DNA of 64,000 nucleotides from Copromyces sp. CBS 386.78 (GCA_030685235.1 MU839108.1:368541-432540); one strand, 5' to 3'. Positions 43,566 to 57,530 are shown, counted from the first letter of the stretch. A program made the numbers and translations. Notes: generated by a model from the sequence alone, not told the origin.

Positions 43566-46033
43566 TCCCCCCTCACATATTCACCCCTCAATAATAGGAA
43601 GATATATCCTCCGACAAGACTGGTTGTACGATAATGGAGAGGAGTCCAGCAGCAACGACGACAACAATCACAACAACAACAGCGGGGCGGTCATCAGACG
43701 TGACACCCATTCTCTATCAATGATACCCAAGACTGTCATTTCTACGGCGCGGCATGGTGCATAGCGACGGCCCCGCCCACAGTCAAATTTTACACAAACG
43801 AAGAAAAGGATGGGGGAACGATTTTATAGCAGTCAACGAGAAACTGCTTCACATGAAACTCAGGTTGTACAAGGAACTCAAAAGTTTTGGACGGTTCTTA
43901 TGCGGAGGACGATCTTTTTTCACCATGTATCCCCCTATGTAATCAGTGTGTTTTGTGTTTTTCTTTTTGATTTTCATTTCACTTCAGTTCGCTTGGGTTT
44001 TGGATGTCAAAAAAATTGGGTTGGCGACTTTGCTTTTATCTTTCTGTCACATCACACTGGGCTGTGGTGATAGTATGGCCTCGATCGCTTGTGCTTTTAC
44101 AGCTTGTTCAATGACGATGCTCACACAATTTCAACGAGACGTCAATATTTTTTTTTTATTTTTTTTTTTATTTTTCTCTTGGATACTCAGCTCCAATGGG
44201 GATCACAGGATGGATATACCCAACATTTCCTTTCACATTTTTCTCTTTATTTTTCAAGTCTGTGGAACAAATAGATTGCCGGTATGGATGGATGGATAGA
44301 GACGGAATTCAACCTGGATATCAGAAAGGGGGTTTACATCAACCTCCTCCCCTCCCAAATATGTAGCTAGCTTGTACTAATTCACCATACACACACACCT
44401 CGACATCATTTTTGTCAAACTCATGGCGTCCCTAAACGTTCTCCGTTGCATTGTTGTCTTTTGTGAAGCAAAGTCAAAATGCCCGGTGCAGTGATAGCTC
44501 CACCCACCGAGTCATGCTCCGACCCCAACCGTAGAATTGGCGTCACGTCTCATGACAGCTCGAGAAATTCCGTTTGTTCTGCCGTGCTGCCGTTCTTTGC
44601 AGACCAGGATTGCACGCTCAGATGCCGTGCCATATGAACATTTAGACTACAACGTGAGAGATGGCGCCTCATTTGCTAGACCCATTCCATGGAAATTCAT
44701 GATTTCGACAAGTGTACATGTGGCATACTAGTAGAGGAGTACAAGCAGTTGTGACTTTGGAGGTCCCGTCGTGTTCAGTTCCTTTGCCCCGCTGTGAAGA
44801 GCACTTGCCAACTGAAGGTCTCACTCTCATATCACCGAGCGCCAGGGCCCCTTTCCTTGTTGTTGACTGGCACGAGCAAGTGAAAAAAAAAATTCGTACG
44901 CGTGCGTCCGTGTTTCGAACGAACCGCGCCTGCCGTTTGATGTGCTTGTCGCTCTTTTCCGCATCGACGGACGGGATGTGCGGTGCCTGAGGTGTGCGTG
45001 CCTGTGCGTGACGGGACGGGAAAAATGTGGACATGGAATGAATGGCAATGGCAATGGCAATGGAAGAAGCAATTCAGGGGTGTCAGAGTCAGACATTCCT
45101 TCCATTCCTTTTTTTTTTTTCCCTGCCACCAGGGAAACAACCATAAAGAAAACAAATGGTGAGATAGCACGGGTGATTTGATCTTCTTTTCTTTTTTTTC
45201 TTTTTCTTTTTTTTTTGGTGGTGGAGTTGTTTGACCTTTGGGATTTCCCGTCGTTAACCTACCGTATTTCAGGGGGTGGTGGGTGGGAGGTGACGATGCG
45301 ATGCACTGTAGGATGATGCAAATCTCTCTCTATGGAAAAAAATGTGTGTGGATTGTGCGTGAATGTCAGACTTGCGCTTGCCTCGCTGTTTCACGTTGCA
45401 ATGTTCTTTTCCCGTGGAAATCATTAGGTAGGAGGCGGGATGTGCAACCACTCCCTCGTTGCTTCCGACGCCTTGGTTGATCGCGAGTGTAAAAGGTAGT
45501 CCCAGGGCAACTTCCCAAGAAGATGGTCGGCGAAGTGGTCCACTAATAGTATGGGGGGATCAACAGCATCTCCCACTTGGCCCCCGGAGGGCGGTATGTA
45601 GACTACAGGCGGGACGCACACTACCTCCCTGGTCCTGTCACATCAAGAGCGAGTTTCCACATTCAAATTTCCATGTTTCTCCATGATGGCTTTGAACTTT
45701 TATGTCTCTCTTCCATCATCATCATAATCAGCCAATTCCCAGTCTGCAAGCCAAACCTACCGATCTTAAAGTTGAAGTTCCAGGAGAAGTGGAAACCGGG
45801 AGCTGGGATGGTAGTGAGTGGATCCCCTCCCGGGAAAGTGGGCAGAATGGATCTCTTTTTTAGTGCAGCAAGGAAAAACGTTGTCCACAGTCGGTCGGTC
45901 CTTCCCGTTACGGTTGTTAACTCAAACTACCGGTATTTTCAAGGTGGGTACTCAGGATGGGATGAACACTGTGTGCTGCCCCGCGCGATGTCTGTCGTAG
46001 GGCTCTTTCCTTTTCAGTTGGGAATTGGGGCTC
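43566..46033. other. Downstream region of the 42297 gene; no further gene recognised
   Basis: It contains T-rich tracts (44149-44175, 45108-45120, 45186-45215), a short ATGGCA-type tandem repeat near 45042-45063, and overlapping short frames without known domains. The 3' UTR of the 42297 gene lies at its left end. Confidence 0.4.
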
Positions 46034-46036
46034 TTA

Positions 46037-46061
46037 GGGCGTAATCGGCTGCTCGGAAATC
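46037..46061. repeat. Left TIR of the Harbinger element
   Basis: It matches 50115-50139 in inverted orientation with one difference (GTAATC against GTGATC). Confidence 0.88.
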
Positions 46062-46469
46062 AGGACTCGGAAGTCTTCCCAGCCAGAATTTCCAAGAGCC
46101 GTTCGGAATGCCCTAGAACATTTCCGCCTAGAAATCGCACCAAAACTGGCTCCTAGAATTCCCAGTCCCCACATTTACATTCTGACCAATCAAATAATTG
46201 AATTCTTTCTAAAATCGACCCGGCCAGCTTCCAAAGCAAAATACTCTAGAAATCGACTCGGAAATCCAAAATTTCCACTTTTTTTCACGCACGTAACGTC
46301 TAACAGCGACCTCCTCAACACTTTAACACCATCAACACCCCATCAATACTATAAATTATAACGCTCTTATTCAACGGCAACAATAGCGATCGATACATAA
46401 ACGTATACTAGTAATCGTACTAATCCTTCTAATAACCCGCCTTATTCTATAGGCGCCCCGGATACCTAT

Positions 46470-47650
46470 AAATTTATATAGGTGGCGAAAGTTCTTTATA
46501 ACGAAAGACCTTCTCACTAAGTACTTAAATCGATTTAAAATACTATTACGTATAAGCCAACGTACGTTTTATACCTTATCGACTTAATTAGAAGAATATA
46601 GGGCACTACATTTAACGAAATATATATCTATACAAAAGAAATTACTATATTTCCTTTTTATAATTATACAAAGTATAATATTTCGTCTCGCCGCCTTTCT
46701 ACTTAATTATTGTTATGGTTCTTGCACGGTTGGCACAGGTGCAAGGCAAAATGTGTATTGAAAAGGTTCGACAAGGAGAAGAAGAATCTAGATACATGGA
46801 AGGAGCGGTGGACAGCGCTCTTATACCCAAGGGGTCTGTGTTGGGAGACAGGGTGCACGTTGTGCACGTCTGGAAGGCTTCCAGACTAGGACCTCTGGGC
46901 GGCAGCCTCATAACAATTATAATAACAATATTATCTCGAAATTAATAACGGTACAAATATAAAATATATAATTAATATAAACTTACTAATAAACTAGAAT
47001 ATTTTACTATATCTTAAATTCATTATTAATCTTCGCCAAATATAAAATTCAATTACTAGAACTTTATACACCCTATAAGGTTAAAGCGGACCCGAAATTC
47101 TTCCCCTACTTTCGTAGAATATTAGGGGCACTTAATAAGTTTTACTTCGAAATATAACCTAATTTAAACAAAACGAAACCGTAATATAACTATAAAAGTA
47201 ATTATTCGACTAACGTACTTATCGCTTATAATTTTAATAGTCGGTTACTATATATACTCCCTAATTAGGAAGGCTCCGCTAATAATATAAAAATTCTAAA
47301 TAATACCTTTATTTAAAAAGGTTATAATAAATTTCGTATCCTCTAGAACTAGTTTTATTTAGCCGATACTAAGTATAATTATAGTTCGAAACTATTCGTA
47401 CTATATTATAGTATATAGTATTACCTATAAGAGAGTATAAGGGCAGGGCTTAAACCGGCTACCCATTAAAAATTATATAACTTCCTCTATAATACAACCC
47501 GGATTATTATTAAGAAAACTATTAGGCGGCTTAAAGGGACCTTTAAAATCTATTACTATATACCCCAATTAAAAATAAATACGTAAGTAAAAATTATTTT
47601 TATAACGGTAAAAATATTAAACTAACTATTCGAATATAATAATCTTCTTA
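46470..47650 (+). pseudogene. Harbinger transposase, RIP-inactivated and interrupted by a solo LTR
   Basis: Left part (to 46705): LLRISQRTFYTL, then YISIQKKLLYFLFII, equivalent to the N-terminal YISIEEKLLIFLYI region of the family. Right part (from about 47085): ADPKFFPYFRRILGAL, NVLIAYNFNSRLLYILPN-EGSANNIKIL, KGYNKFRI, then FYLADTKYN and LYNFLYNTTRIIIKKTIRRLKGTFKI. These follow the Harbinger order (GAIDGTH, GWEGSAHD, YYLADAGY, FNLRHSSLRN-IERAFG-LK). The catalytic DGTH region is mutated. The solo LTR at 46711-46915 splits the gene. Confidence 0.85.
46711..46915. mobile_element. Solo LTR (205 bp), not RIP-mutated
   Basis: It begins TGTTATG and ends CATAACA, a classic LTR end pair, and is flanked by the 5-bp duplication ATTAT (46706-46710 and 46916-46920). 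No second LTR or internal region is present. It is rich in CpA and TpG, in sharp contrast to the Harbinger DNA on both sides. It belongs to a family different from the Copia and Gypsy LTRs in this window. Confidence 0.85.
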
Positions 47651-47949
47651 ATAAATAGTACGATATTATAACGGACGAAGATATAACTCTTAAAATAGTA
47701 ATAGAGAAAAAGAGACGTTTAATTATTAATTCGATCGTATTGCGAAGAAAGGAGGCAAGCGCAAAATATATTATAGAAAGTAATAATTTTACAGATACTA
47801 AGCTTAATAGTAGCGCGTTTAAATATATAGCCCAATATCGTAATTATATTATAAAACAAATATAGAAAAATTACTATAAGGAGCTTAAAAAGAGGGGAAA
47901 AATATAGAATCTAATTAAAAAAGTTTAATTTAATAATAGAAAGAGGAAG

Positions 47950-49600
47950 GGAGAGGAGGGGAATTAACTTACAAGATTAGAATAATCGAGTAAACAATAC
48001 AATTTAGTACCTTATACTTAGACTACCCTTTAAATTAACGAAATCCAATAAATCTTATTTATCGATATATAAATATTAATTATTAGATTTATTATACAAA
48101 GTATATTAAATCGAATTTATAAAATCTAGTATAAATATTAGAAATTTATAAAATATTATAGATTTTAAATAAATATATTTGACATATTAAACTATATTAG
48201 CGCTATTTTAGCATTCCGTTATCCCTACTACCCTAAATTTTAATATTATTTTTAATATTTGCATTTATTATAAAAGTATACTAAATTTTATATAAATTAA
48301 ATATATTAATTCAATTTAATTAAACGATTAAAACGGTGTAATTTTTATATATATATAATATCTTTTAGTAGTTTAATATTATTAAAGAAAAAATAGATTA
48401 AAATAATAAAATATAAAAATTTAGGGTCGCCCTATATCCCGCTACAAATCCCCCGCTTATATTATAAATTATACTATTGATAGCGCTATAATTTTAAAGG
48501 TCTAAATATAATACTAGGTTAAATTATAATATAAAGTCGATAAAGATATTTCTAATTCTATTAATTTTCTCCTCTTATAATCTTAACTTTCTCGCCTCTA
48601 TCCTTCTATTTAATTTTTTAATATTAATCCTTCTTTTAATCTTATAAAAATATACCCTCTTCTTATTATTAGATAAACTTATAAACCGTTTCGCCTTTAT
48701 ATCCGACTCTTCCTATTTACAAAACGTATACTTAATAATATCCTTATTAACCTCATCTTCCTAACTTTCGTAAAATAATTTAAAGGCGTAATTAAACTAC
48801 ATACTAGCCGCAAGCGTAATAAGAGTAAAGGCAAAACTATCTTACATAACTTCAGTAAAAATATAAATACTTTTAACAATAATATTACCCGTACTCTTCC
48901 TCTTTTTCTTCTTAGGATTAAAATTAGTAGCGGAAACCTTCCTCTTATTAATCCTATTACGAATATAAATTAAGATAGGTAACTCCTTATCGTCTTTAAA
49001 GTTAAAAGTAAGGAAATTAAGAAGCAGAGCAACCATTACCTCTTTAATAATTAATAACGCGCCTAGGGTTTTAATATACTTACCCGTAGCACTTTAATTA
49101 CCTACGAAAGTTTCCTCTATAAATTTACAATAGGCCAGACCCTTATTTCTAAACTAGGCAATATCCTTATATACCTTCAAATTTATAATTAATTATTCGT
49201 CCCTATCTACTACCTATTAATATCGGTTAATACTTACCTCAATAATAATATCCTAAACGTCGTTAATTATAATAATAGTACTAGTTTTAAAATCGTACCC
49301 GAACCCAAATATATATACGCTTTTAAATTAAACTTAAGTACACTATTTATAACAAAAGTAATCGACCTTATTATATACCTAATTAATATTAAAACTATTA
49401 GTAAACTATTTAACTATTTCGTCAATAATATTATTATATACCTACTCCTTATACCCGTTCTAAGAAATAAAGCCCTAATCGACGGCGCCCTTCAATAGGG
49501 TTAGCAAGGTAATCTCCTACTCATCTTTCTATACCCAATTTCTCTTTTTAATTTTACCCTTCTTTATATTAACCCACTAAGAGGATTAGGACTAAAACTA
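47950..49600 (-). pseudogene. Harbinger accessory gene, Myb/SANT-like DNA-binding protein, RIP-inactivated
   Basis: Minus-strand islands near 49.45-49.05 kb read NQVYNKVDYFCYK, VYIFGFGYD, DVQDIIIEV and then YKDIAQFRNKGLAYCKFIEETF. This matches the order of the Myb/SANT-like domain carried by fungal Harbinger elements (Q-VxxKxxxLKK, GFGWD, VWxxYI, FRxKGLPYYDxLxxxFG). A Lys-rich stretch NPKKKKRKS at about 48.9 kb may be a nuclear localisation signal. In the family this protein assists the transposase in DNA binding. Confidence 0.72.
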
Positions 49601-50114
49601 GGACTAAGACTAGGAAATTATAATAAAAATCGATAGGGCAAGCGAAGAGGGTAATTAAATAGAAGGGGGAGTATACTAATTAAATTAAAATAATAATTAG
49701 GAATCTCCCAGCTGGGAGCCGTTATTTTAAGAACTATTATTCTAGGATTCGGCCATTTTATTATACAAATTAGAAAGGCAGATTTCAAAGTAAAAAAAGA
49801 GGTTTTACTTCGCTATAAAAAAATATAAAAATTAAAGGGTATATATAATTGGGGGGGAAGGTACGATTTTATAACGATAAATACCAGTCGATATTTATCT
49901 ACGTAATAATCTAATCGATTTATATATTTAATACCAGAAATTTTCGGGAACTAAATTTCCAAATATTCGAATAAGTTCTAGAAATACCTTCGGAAATAAT
50001 CTTGGCTACGAACCAATAAACCCACAATTCAATAGAATTTACCGCTAAAATCTATTTCCGAATAGGCCAACTAGCTCCACGGAAATCCCATTTCCGAAAG
50101 CCCATTTCCAGGTC

Positions 50115-50139
50115 GATTTCCGAGCAGCCGATCACGCCC
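50115..50139. repeat. Right TIR of the Harbinger element
   Basis: Reverse complement of the left TIR, followed by TTA. Confidence 0.88.
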
Positions 50140-50142
50140 TTA

Positions 50143-53100
50143 TGGTAGGTTGTTTTTCCAGTGGAAGTGAACAGGGGACTTGGGTGCGGGAGGGTCACAG
50201 AAGGTGGCCGCAGGAGCTTTTCAGCGCTTTGCCCGCGGGGAAGGTTTGGGGGTGCACGGCCGACATCTTTCCTTCCAGTTTCTTTGCACAGGTTTCCTTC
50301 TTTGGGTTTTGACGTCTTGAGCTTGCACTTCTTGTCATGAACCCAACACCCGACAAGCCCTTCCCATCGACTGCGCCTCACTCTCACCCAAGCATGTCTG
50401 CAATGACATGACATGCACGTTGCGGCGCGAATGCCGTCATGAAGCCCCCCGTGATTGGACTCGGAATAAAGGCTTCCTAGCTGCTTTTGCGGGAGCATGC
50501 AAAGCCACAGGGTAGGGGGTACAGGTAAGCATGTCGTTGTCCGCTAACCAACATCGATATATCAGCTCGGTACGACGTCAAAGCATGGGAAACGGACGAG
50601 TCGAACGAACGAGCCACCCCGTGTTCTGCGTGTTAAGGCTTGGCCACTTCATGCTTCCACTTCTGATCCGGGTTCCTGCCGACACCTTTCTGTCGCATCC
50701 CGATCTTGCTGACGACACCACGGACCGATACGGCTGCGAGCCCGCCTGGATCCAAGACAGAGAACGACGGGGCAAACGACCTTTGGCCCTTCACGCCTCG
50801 ATATCTCTTTCAGGCCAACGAGCATGAAGCGAAGCCAAGTGGATGGTCGGTCGGGGTGTGGATAGAACAAGGCATCGTCCCTTCTGAAACTCGAACCGAG
50901 GATACGCCAGTGTGAATGTACACATGTGCGACGCGGACATAAGTGTGGCAGGCGAACAGAGGGCTTACATTCCCCAGTTCATACCTTACCTATCGACCGA
51001 GCGCTTTCTTCGACAGCCCTTTACAACCCATATCCGCTGGATCCAATCGAGGCGCAAACAAGCTCGTTGAAGAAGAGTGCTGCATGCCTGACAACCCGAC
51101 GAGGCTACAAACACACGTCCAAACTGTTTGCCGGCTGCATGCGCGGCGCCTTACAAGTGACCCGGCTGTGCCATCGATAGTACCCGTTGGCTAGTTCAGG
51201 CACACCACCTCCAAATCCTACCTCTGACTCGACCATCAACAGTCATTGTATCACGTCACACGGCAACCCTTTTGACTGTTGATTGTACGTTGTAGTTCGA
51301 CGATGCGGAACAGGTGCACAACCAATATGCCGCTGGGTAGCATTTTCGAGCCTTCACTTCTTCCTACCTTATGCTTCGCCAGTCTCCAATTATCGACACC
51401 AATCATGTCTCGCCCTTCCACCCAAGACCACATCCCCATCATGCCATGACCTTTAACTGTCATCCAAGCATCAGGCAACCGGCCCTACGAGGAGTATGGC
51501 GAGGATAACAACGGATCTTGCGTCAAGTGGTTGCTTCACGTCCAAGACCTTGCTGCCTTTATTCTTAGCATCGCTATCAGGCGCATCAGACGAGCAAGAC
51601 TTTAATCGGGCCCATTTTTGGGAAACCTTCTGCATCGGGCCCCATTCAAGGTGGCTTATTATAATGTTTTCCCCTTGTTTGCTCCCCATTATCTTTGCGT
51701 GAGCTCGGCAGTTTGACATATATGGAACATTGAGATTGTTCTATAACATCTTCCACTGCGTTCATTTGCTGCATTTTGTCGGGACGGGGGGCCTTTTGGT
51801 GGTGGTGTGTGTGGCTCTCGGTGGGCGTAGATTGTCGGAACCAACAATAGCAAACCACCCCCAGAATGCTGCCTCGTCACCAGTTTCTGTGCCTTCTGGT
51901 GCCTACCACATACCGTCGAGGGTGCCATGTGGGCGTGCTGCATAACCTACAAACATCACTAGGCTATAGTAGCACTGTCAAGCGCCTTGCCTACGCCTCC
52001 ATCACACTTCTTGGGTAACAGGCCAGCAACGCTAAGTCAGGGGCCGAAATCTCCGTGCAAGCTGCATCGAGGAAGTGCGGTTGACAGGCGGCGAGGACGG
52101 TAGCAAATGCACATGATGAGTTTTCTGCCACACGGGCAGTTCATTGTGATTTACAATGGGCCGCTCTTCGAATCTTACAATTCTATTCTTTGGTTGGGCT
52201 TGTAACCAGGCTTACGCAGACTCCCCCTCCTACTGGATCTCGGAATGGAGTTCGCGCCTTGCAAACCTATCGACTTTTTTTTTTACGATCACGACCCCAA
52301 GTTTGCCTTTGTGTATCTAGCCAGAGCTTGTCCCCACCTCACGGGCGAGCTAGGCTATCTGATCCATAAAGGTTCAGAGCTCAGAGAGCCTCAGCTATAG
52401 GCAGTCCAAATGGGGCATACGCAACAGCGCTCTATTCTTCATATATCTGTGATCAACCTTGTGACCCCCAGTTCTTTTCCCTTTTTGTTGCTGACTACCG
52501 GCAAGAATCACTCTTTATCTTTCAGGTAAGCATGATCATGGATGTCTTGCGCATTAACGCTACCCACAGTTTATGGTTCCACGGTCATCAGACGTTTGGC
52601 TTCCAAAACCTTGGTTGACAAATGAGAGTGAAGAAGCTTACGGTGTACTGCGTAAAGTCTACGCCTCGGAGCACCCGATACAGAGTGGCACCCGAGCACA
52701 CCCACTACGCCTTTTTGGTCGCAGATAGCATGGCTTGACCAGGCTGCTGCAACTGCAAGATCGTTTTCTTAGCAGAATTATGAAGCTATATGCCAGTGAA
52801 TTTGGGCATGGCACATCCTTTCTTCACGAGCCGCCTTGACAGGGAAAGGTACAGGGGATGAACACCAAGAACGGCATCCGAGTTACTGCATACAACGTTG
52901 CCGTTCCGGTACAGGAAGTTTTTGACGGTCATGTATATCACAATCACTCGAGTCATCACCCTCGCACCCTTCAGATCCCCCTATAAACTCGATTCACAAA
53001 GGGATCCAGAACTAGTAGTGTCCAGGGCCAAGAGCATCATCACAGTTCTACCTGGCGGCTAACTGCGATTACGTGCAGGAACAGCTTCGCTCAACTTCAT

Positions 53101-56100
53101 TTCGAAGGGAAATGAGCCAATGAACGTTGAGCTCTTACAAGTCGACTGCATCGGTGATCAATAAAGCAGATCGCTTATTACTGCAGTGATGGTGAGACAC
53201 TCTTGCTCACATCTCAGCACACGCAACCCACACTGCATGGTGACTTTGTAGGGAAGCTAAGCGCTAACACTTTAATGGCTACATGTTATCTGAAATTGTT
53301 AGGGACGGAAAAAATCAACACACTTATCGTGAACCCTGGGGGGCTGCGGTTTGTGCTACACTGCAATGATGGCTTATGGGGATGAACTAACCGCCTTTCA
53401 GACATCCTTTTCTATGATCCAAGCCGGATGCAAACATGGTCATTTAACACCGATATAAGGTAGGTACTACCTAGAGGTATTTTGAGGGTCAATATAAGAC
53501 AGGAGTGCGGGATGGGGTATCACGGGTGTGGCGCATTTTACCCTCTACCAAACTCAGTCTTCTCACTATCACTCCAGCAATATGTTGTGCCGTGAGCAAG
53601 CTCACAGGGCTCGACAGGCTAGTCGTGCCGTTCACATTCACACAGCAGTTTGAGTGCACAGTGCAGACTCGGTTCATGTTATAGCAGTTTCTGTTCACCC
53701 CTCCCCCCCTGTTCGGTGGTGTGGATGTCTTACCCAGGAAGACACCCAAAATCAATAGAATATTTGGCTATTCCCTTGCAATGCAACAGAGACATCTTCG
53801 GTACGTCCCATGCTGGGTATGGACATCACGAAACAGTGAGCCTCAGGTGACTTTGTTTTCCATGCGAGCTACGACATGGGGATAGCTACCCCGCCTCCAA
53901 GCTCCCCATGTTCCCCTTGCTCTCCTCTCGGCGGCTATTATCACGAAGTCAGAAGTGGGCACTACAGCGTCATGCGGCATTGGAAAATGCGGGGTTTTAC
54001 AAGCTTTAATAGCGATTCGACCTCTTTCGGTTCCCTTCATCCCACGATGTTGACGATACATACCTCTCTACTGTACAGAAGCAGCTTTGCCGAACGAGAA
54101 AGGAGCCTCGTAGCCCTTGTCTGAAGATCACCCGGAAGTTTACAAATGGGATATTCACCACAGAAACGTATTGTATGCCCTCACAATACGCACATCCATC
54201 ATCTGCTGTGCGAGTGTTTCCTGGACCCTGCAGTCGAGGAGCGCAACGTGAAGGAAAGTCGTGGGGTTCCACAAACACGGGCAGGCACCATGGTCACCAG
54301 GCATTGATATAGAAAGTCACCAAGTCTGTTTGAGTCACTCTCCTCCAAGGAAGGAAACGGCGTTGCTCAGTAGGTGGGAACCCTAACCGCGCCGCAGATA
54401 ATGCCGTGCCCTGGGAAGCGGAAGACAGCTCGGGGTTAGTAATAAACAGGGCCCGGAGGATTGGGCCCTGCATCTGCTAAATAACACCGCTAGTGACAGC
54501 TCCAGTCATGAGAGGGTACGGTATGGAGTTTCAACAACCCGGTCAACTTCCGAGTAGGCCAACCTCGAGGTCGCTTCCTCCTCGGCCACATATCCCCGCC
54601 TCCGGTCGGTAAGCCGCCTTGAGAATGCTGTGAACGAAGGACTGAAGGATACCAAAACTCAAAGAGTAGCCGTGGGAAAAAGCAAATCAAAACTCGTCGG
54701 CTCCCCGAACCCCCCTTTCCATCAAACTTCCATCACACACAACACCCGTCTCTGGGCACTCGCATATGCAAAGAAGGCAGTCCAGTCGGTACACTAGAGG
54801 TAGATAGTGTATAGAGGTATGCATGTCTCAAAAACGCCGTGTTTGAAACAAGCGGGTTGGGTTGCCGATGATTGCCGGCCTCGCTGCAGGTTCATCGGAT
54901 CGACTGGTCTGTTTCGGGCGAGGGGGTTTCGGGCGGCGGTCGATGGAGTTTAGGTTCAAGACATGGGGCTCGATTGAGGGGACAAGTTAGGGATATATCC
55001 TTGCGGCTTCCCGCTATGATGCCCTGTACCTATGCCTGAGTCTTGGATTCTTTCCAAGTGTGTTTTCCGTTGAAGCGGTGGAGGAGACCGCATGGGATGG
55101 CTTGTTGAAGTTCATATTGGCTCGTTAGCAGATCTTCGGTGCGTTATGCGTTACTTGAGCCTACTACTTCCTCCACCTTTCTACAAACGGGCATTAGAGC
55201 AACTACACGCGAGCTGCAGGCTCGCTGTCGAAGGTGTTCGAACGGCATGAAGCATAAAGCATGACATGGGCGCACTTTCCACGAAATGCAAACGGGGTCC
55301 ATATCGTAACCATGGCACACACACACAACACCCCTCTCCCCGCATTTTCTACTCTTCACCAGATCCCGGTGCCTACTACCTAGACTTCTATAGGCGTCCG
55401 TTTCCCAATTCCAATTCCGATGAGGCCGGGCTTTTGGCCTGGTCTGGCCTGAAATGTGGCCTGAATGGCTGGGTTGGGTTATGCTCCTTGGGTCCAAGTC
55501 GGGTCGGGCCAGGATCAAACCGGCCAAACCGGCCCAGTTCAAGCCATCATGCGTCTTGACTTCCGAGCGCCAATTGACTTCCCGATATGGCGGCCGGCTT
55601 TCAGGTCTTTTAGATTGTTCCTCAATGTGGCTTACTTATGGGCTGGTAAGCTCGGCATAAGGATTCGGAATGGGGTGGGCTTTTGGACCTTTCGAAGTTC
55701 TGTGCCGCATGGATCCGAGATGGATGGATGGAACTGCTGATGAGTAACGTCGTGTCGTTGGGGGTGCTGTTAGACAGGATAGTTGATCATCCAGCTTCGA
55801 GAGTCTAGTGCCTCTTGGGGACAAGTTGGATCTCTGTTTCCTCCAAGGTGAGAATTGATGGAGAGAAGAAAAAGTCCTAGGGAGAGACATTATCCGGCAC
55901 GGGTTTGGAATTGTCCTTTCTGAGTTCTGACATGTGATTGGGCTCAAGGGTCTTTCGAGCGCTCACGAGATATGGCAACCACCAGACAAAAATCCTCGAT
56001 ATTCCCATCTAGGAATGCCGTTGAACCGGTAAATCTCTCCACCTCCATCTCGCTGCGTCATGAAAGCATGTAATCCCACAAAAGCAAAACTCTAGCGCCA

Positions 56101-57459
56101 GCCGATGTTCATCTTAGCGCCCTCTAGCACAGAGTCTACGCGATGTCATGCACTAAAGATGTGCCGTGATCGCATGGATGGCGCATCGCATGGCGCCGCC
56201 GAGTGCGCGGTTGGCGCGCGGACGCCCCGTCGGATCGAGACGAACTGCCTGGAGGTTTGTCCGAACTGTTGGAGACGGCGGGGCTAACAGCGGGCTAGGT
56301 ACCTTGCTAGAGGCTGACTGATGCCCCTCATCGATGCTACGGAGCTGAGGGGTAGGAAGCAAGACATCTGTTAGTGCAGGTGCCCCTCGGTGCCCTATCG
56401 TTGGGCCGAGTTGGCGCTAAAATCAGGATTTAACACTGCCCCAATGAATTCCCAATGCCCCTCTCTCCTTGCATCGGGAGTTCGTCCGTTCGACAATCCA
56501 GATCTGTTATGGGCCCCGCAATCCGGCGGTTTCCAAGGTCGAGATTGATGAAAATGACGATAGAGCCGGGTCATCCATTCTTGCAAATGCAACAGTGCCA
56601 TGTACCTACCGTTGGGGTTTTGCCGGGTTGGCCGCTTGTGGTAGGAGGGGAACCCCAGCTCCAGTCCAAGCAGATGTGATTGATAACACCACGTGAGATC
56701 TCATATCCGCCCAAAAGCGATCATAACAAAGACCGCCAAATGCACATCACCAAAATCGGATACAACCTCGAACTAGGGGGGGCGTGTGCAGTTGTTTTCG
56801 AGATTTTCTGACGAATAAGTGGAATGCACTGTATGGAACCGTACCGATCGAAGAGGAGGCTCAGCTTTCCAAAACTTGTCATGAGGCTTCTTTTTGTTCT
56901 CAGGCTCGCTATCCTTTTGGAAGGAGGGACATTGGGCTGCAGGCGTGAGATTGGGTTGGAAAAGGTATGTAATTGTACTGATTGTATGTCTGCTTCGCCA
57001 TCATCGGGTCTTTGGAGCGAGTGCCGAATGTGAAAACCGAGAGGCTTGTAGGATGATGCGAGACCGTAACTGTGTAAATGTCAGCGGTTGTTGGAAAAGG
57101 AAAAAGTGAGTGATTATATAAAGTGGTGTTGTTTCTGGTACGGCCGACGATGCGTAGAGGATTACGAACTCTTGTTCGTGCATTGCGAATGTCTACGGGC
57201 ACGAGAGAAGCTGGATGCTCGGCAGTGAGGATTTGAGACTTGGAGTAAACCTGGGGAAACAAAACCATGACAACCAGGACAACCAGAGTGTTGGGGAGAA
57301 TACCTTATTGACTCCAAGGCAAGTTGTTCGAAAGTAGAATGGCGTGAGAAGATGGAAGGAGAGAAAATATCAGGAACCAAAAAGGGGTGAAGATAGGAAA
57401 GTAAACAAACCCGGATAAGGTCAAAAGAAACGAAAAGGAAAAAAAAAGAAATGATAATT
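50143..57459. other. GC-balanced region without a recognisable protein gene
   Basis: It contains many short overlapping frames on both strands (for example 50052-50498 minus, 51471-51719 minus, 55144-55542 minus). None carries a known domain, and none has a continuous spliced model that I could build. 52000-53200 and 54300-55100 are almost frameless. No RIP and no repeat structure was seen. Confidence 0.4.
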
Positions 57460-57530
57460 AGCTGCAACTCGTTTCGATCGAGTGACCTCCGGGTTATGAG
57501 CCCGGCGCGCTTCCGCTGCGCCATGCAGCT
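57460..57530 (-). tRNA. Initiator tRNA-Met (CAT)
   Basis: On the minus strand the 71-base gene folds into a full cloverleaf. The acceptor stem AGCTGCA/TGCAGCT starts with the A-T pair typical of eukaryotic initiators. The anticodon stem CCGGG/CCCGG closes the loop CTCATAA with anticodon CAT. The T-arm CTCG-ATCGAAA-CGAG has the initiator-specific A in place of T at position 54. There is no intron, and CCA is not encoded. A run of nine T follows 11 bases downstream on the minus strand and serves as the Pol III terminator. A-box TGGCGCAGCGG and B-box ATCGAAAC are internal. Confidence 0.93.

Larger units (their letters stand above)
46037..50139 (+). mobile_element. PIF/Harbinger DNA transposon, RIP-mutated, with transposase and Myb/SANT-like gene
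   Basis: The terminal inverted repeats begin GGGCGT and continue ATCGGCTGCTCGGAAATC. The flanking 3-bp duplication TTA (46034-46036 and 50140-50142) matches the TWA target of PIF/Harbinger elements. Many GGAAAT or TTTCCGA motifs repeat within 250 bp of both ends and may be transposase binding sites. Two opposed genes, a DDE transposase (plus) and a Myb/SANT-like protein (minus), are the standard Harbinger pair. All coding is destroyed by RIP. Confidence 0.9.
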
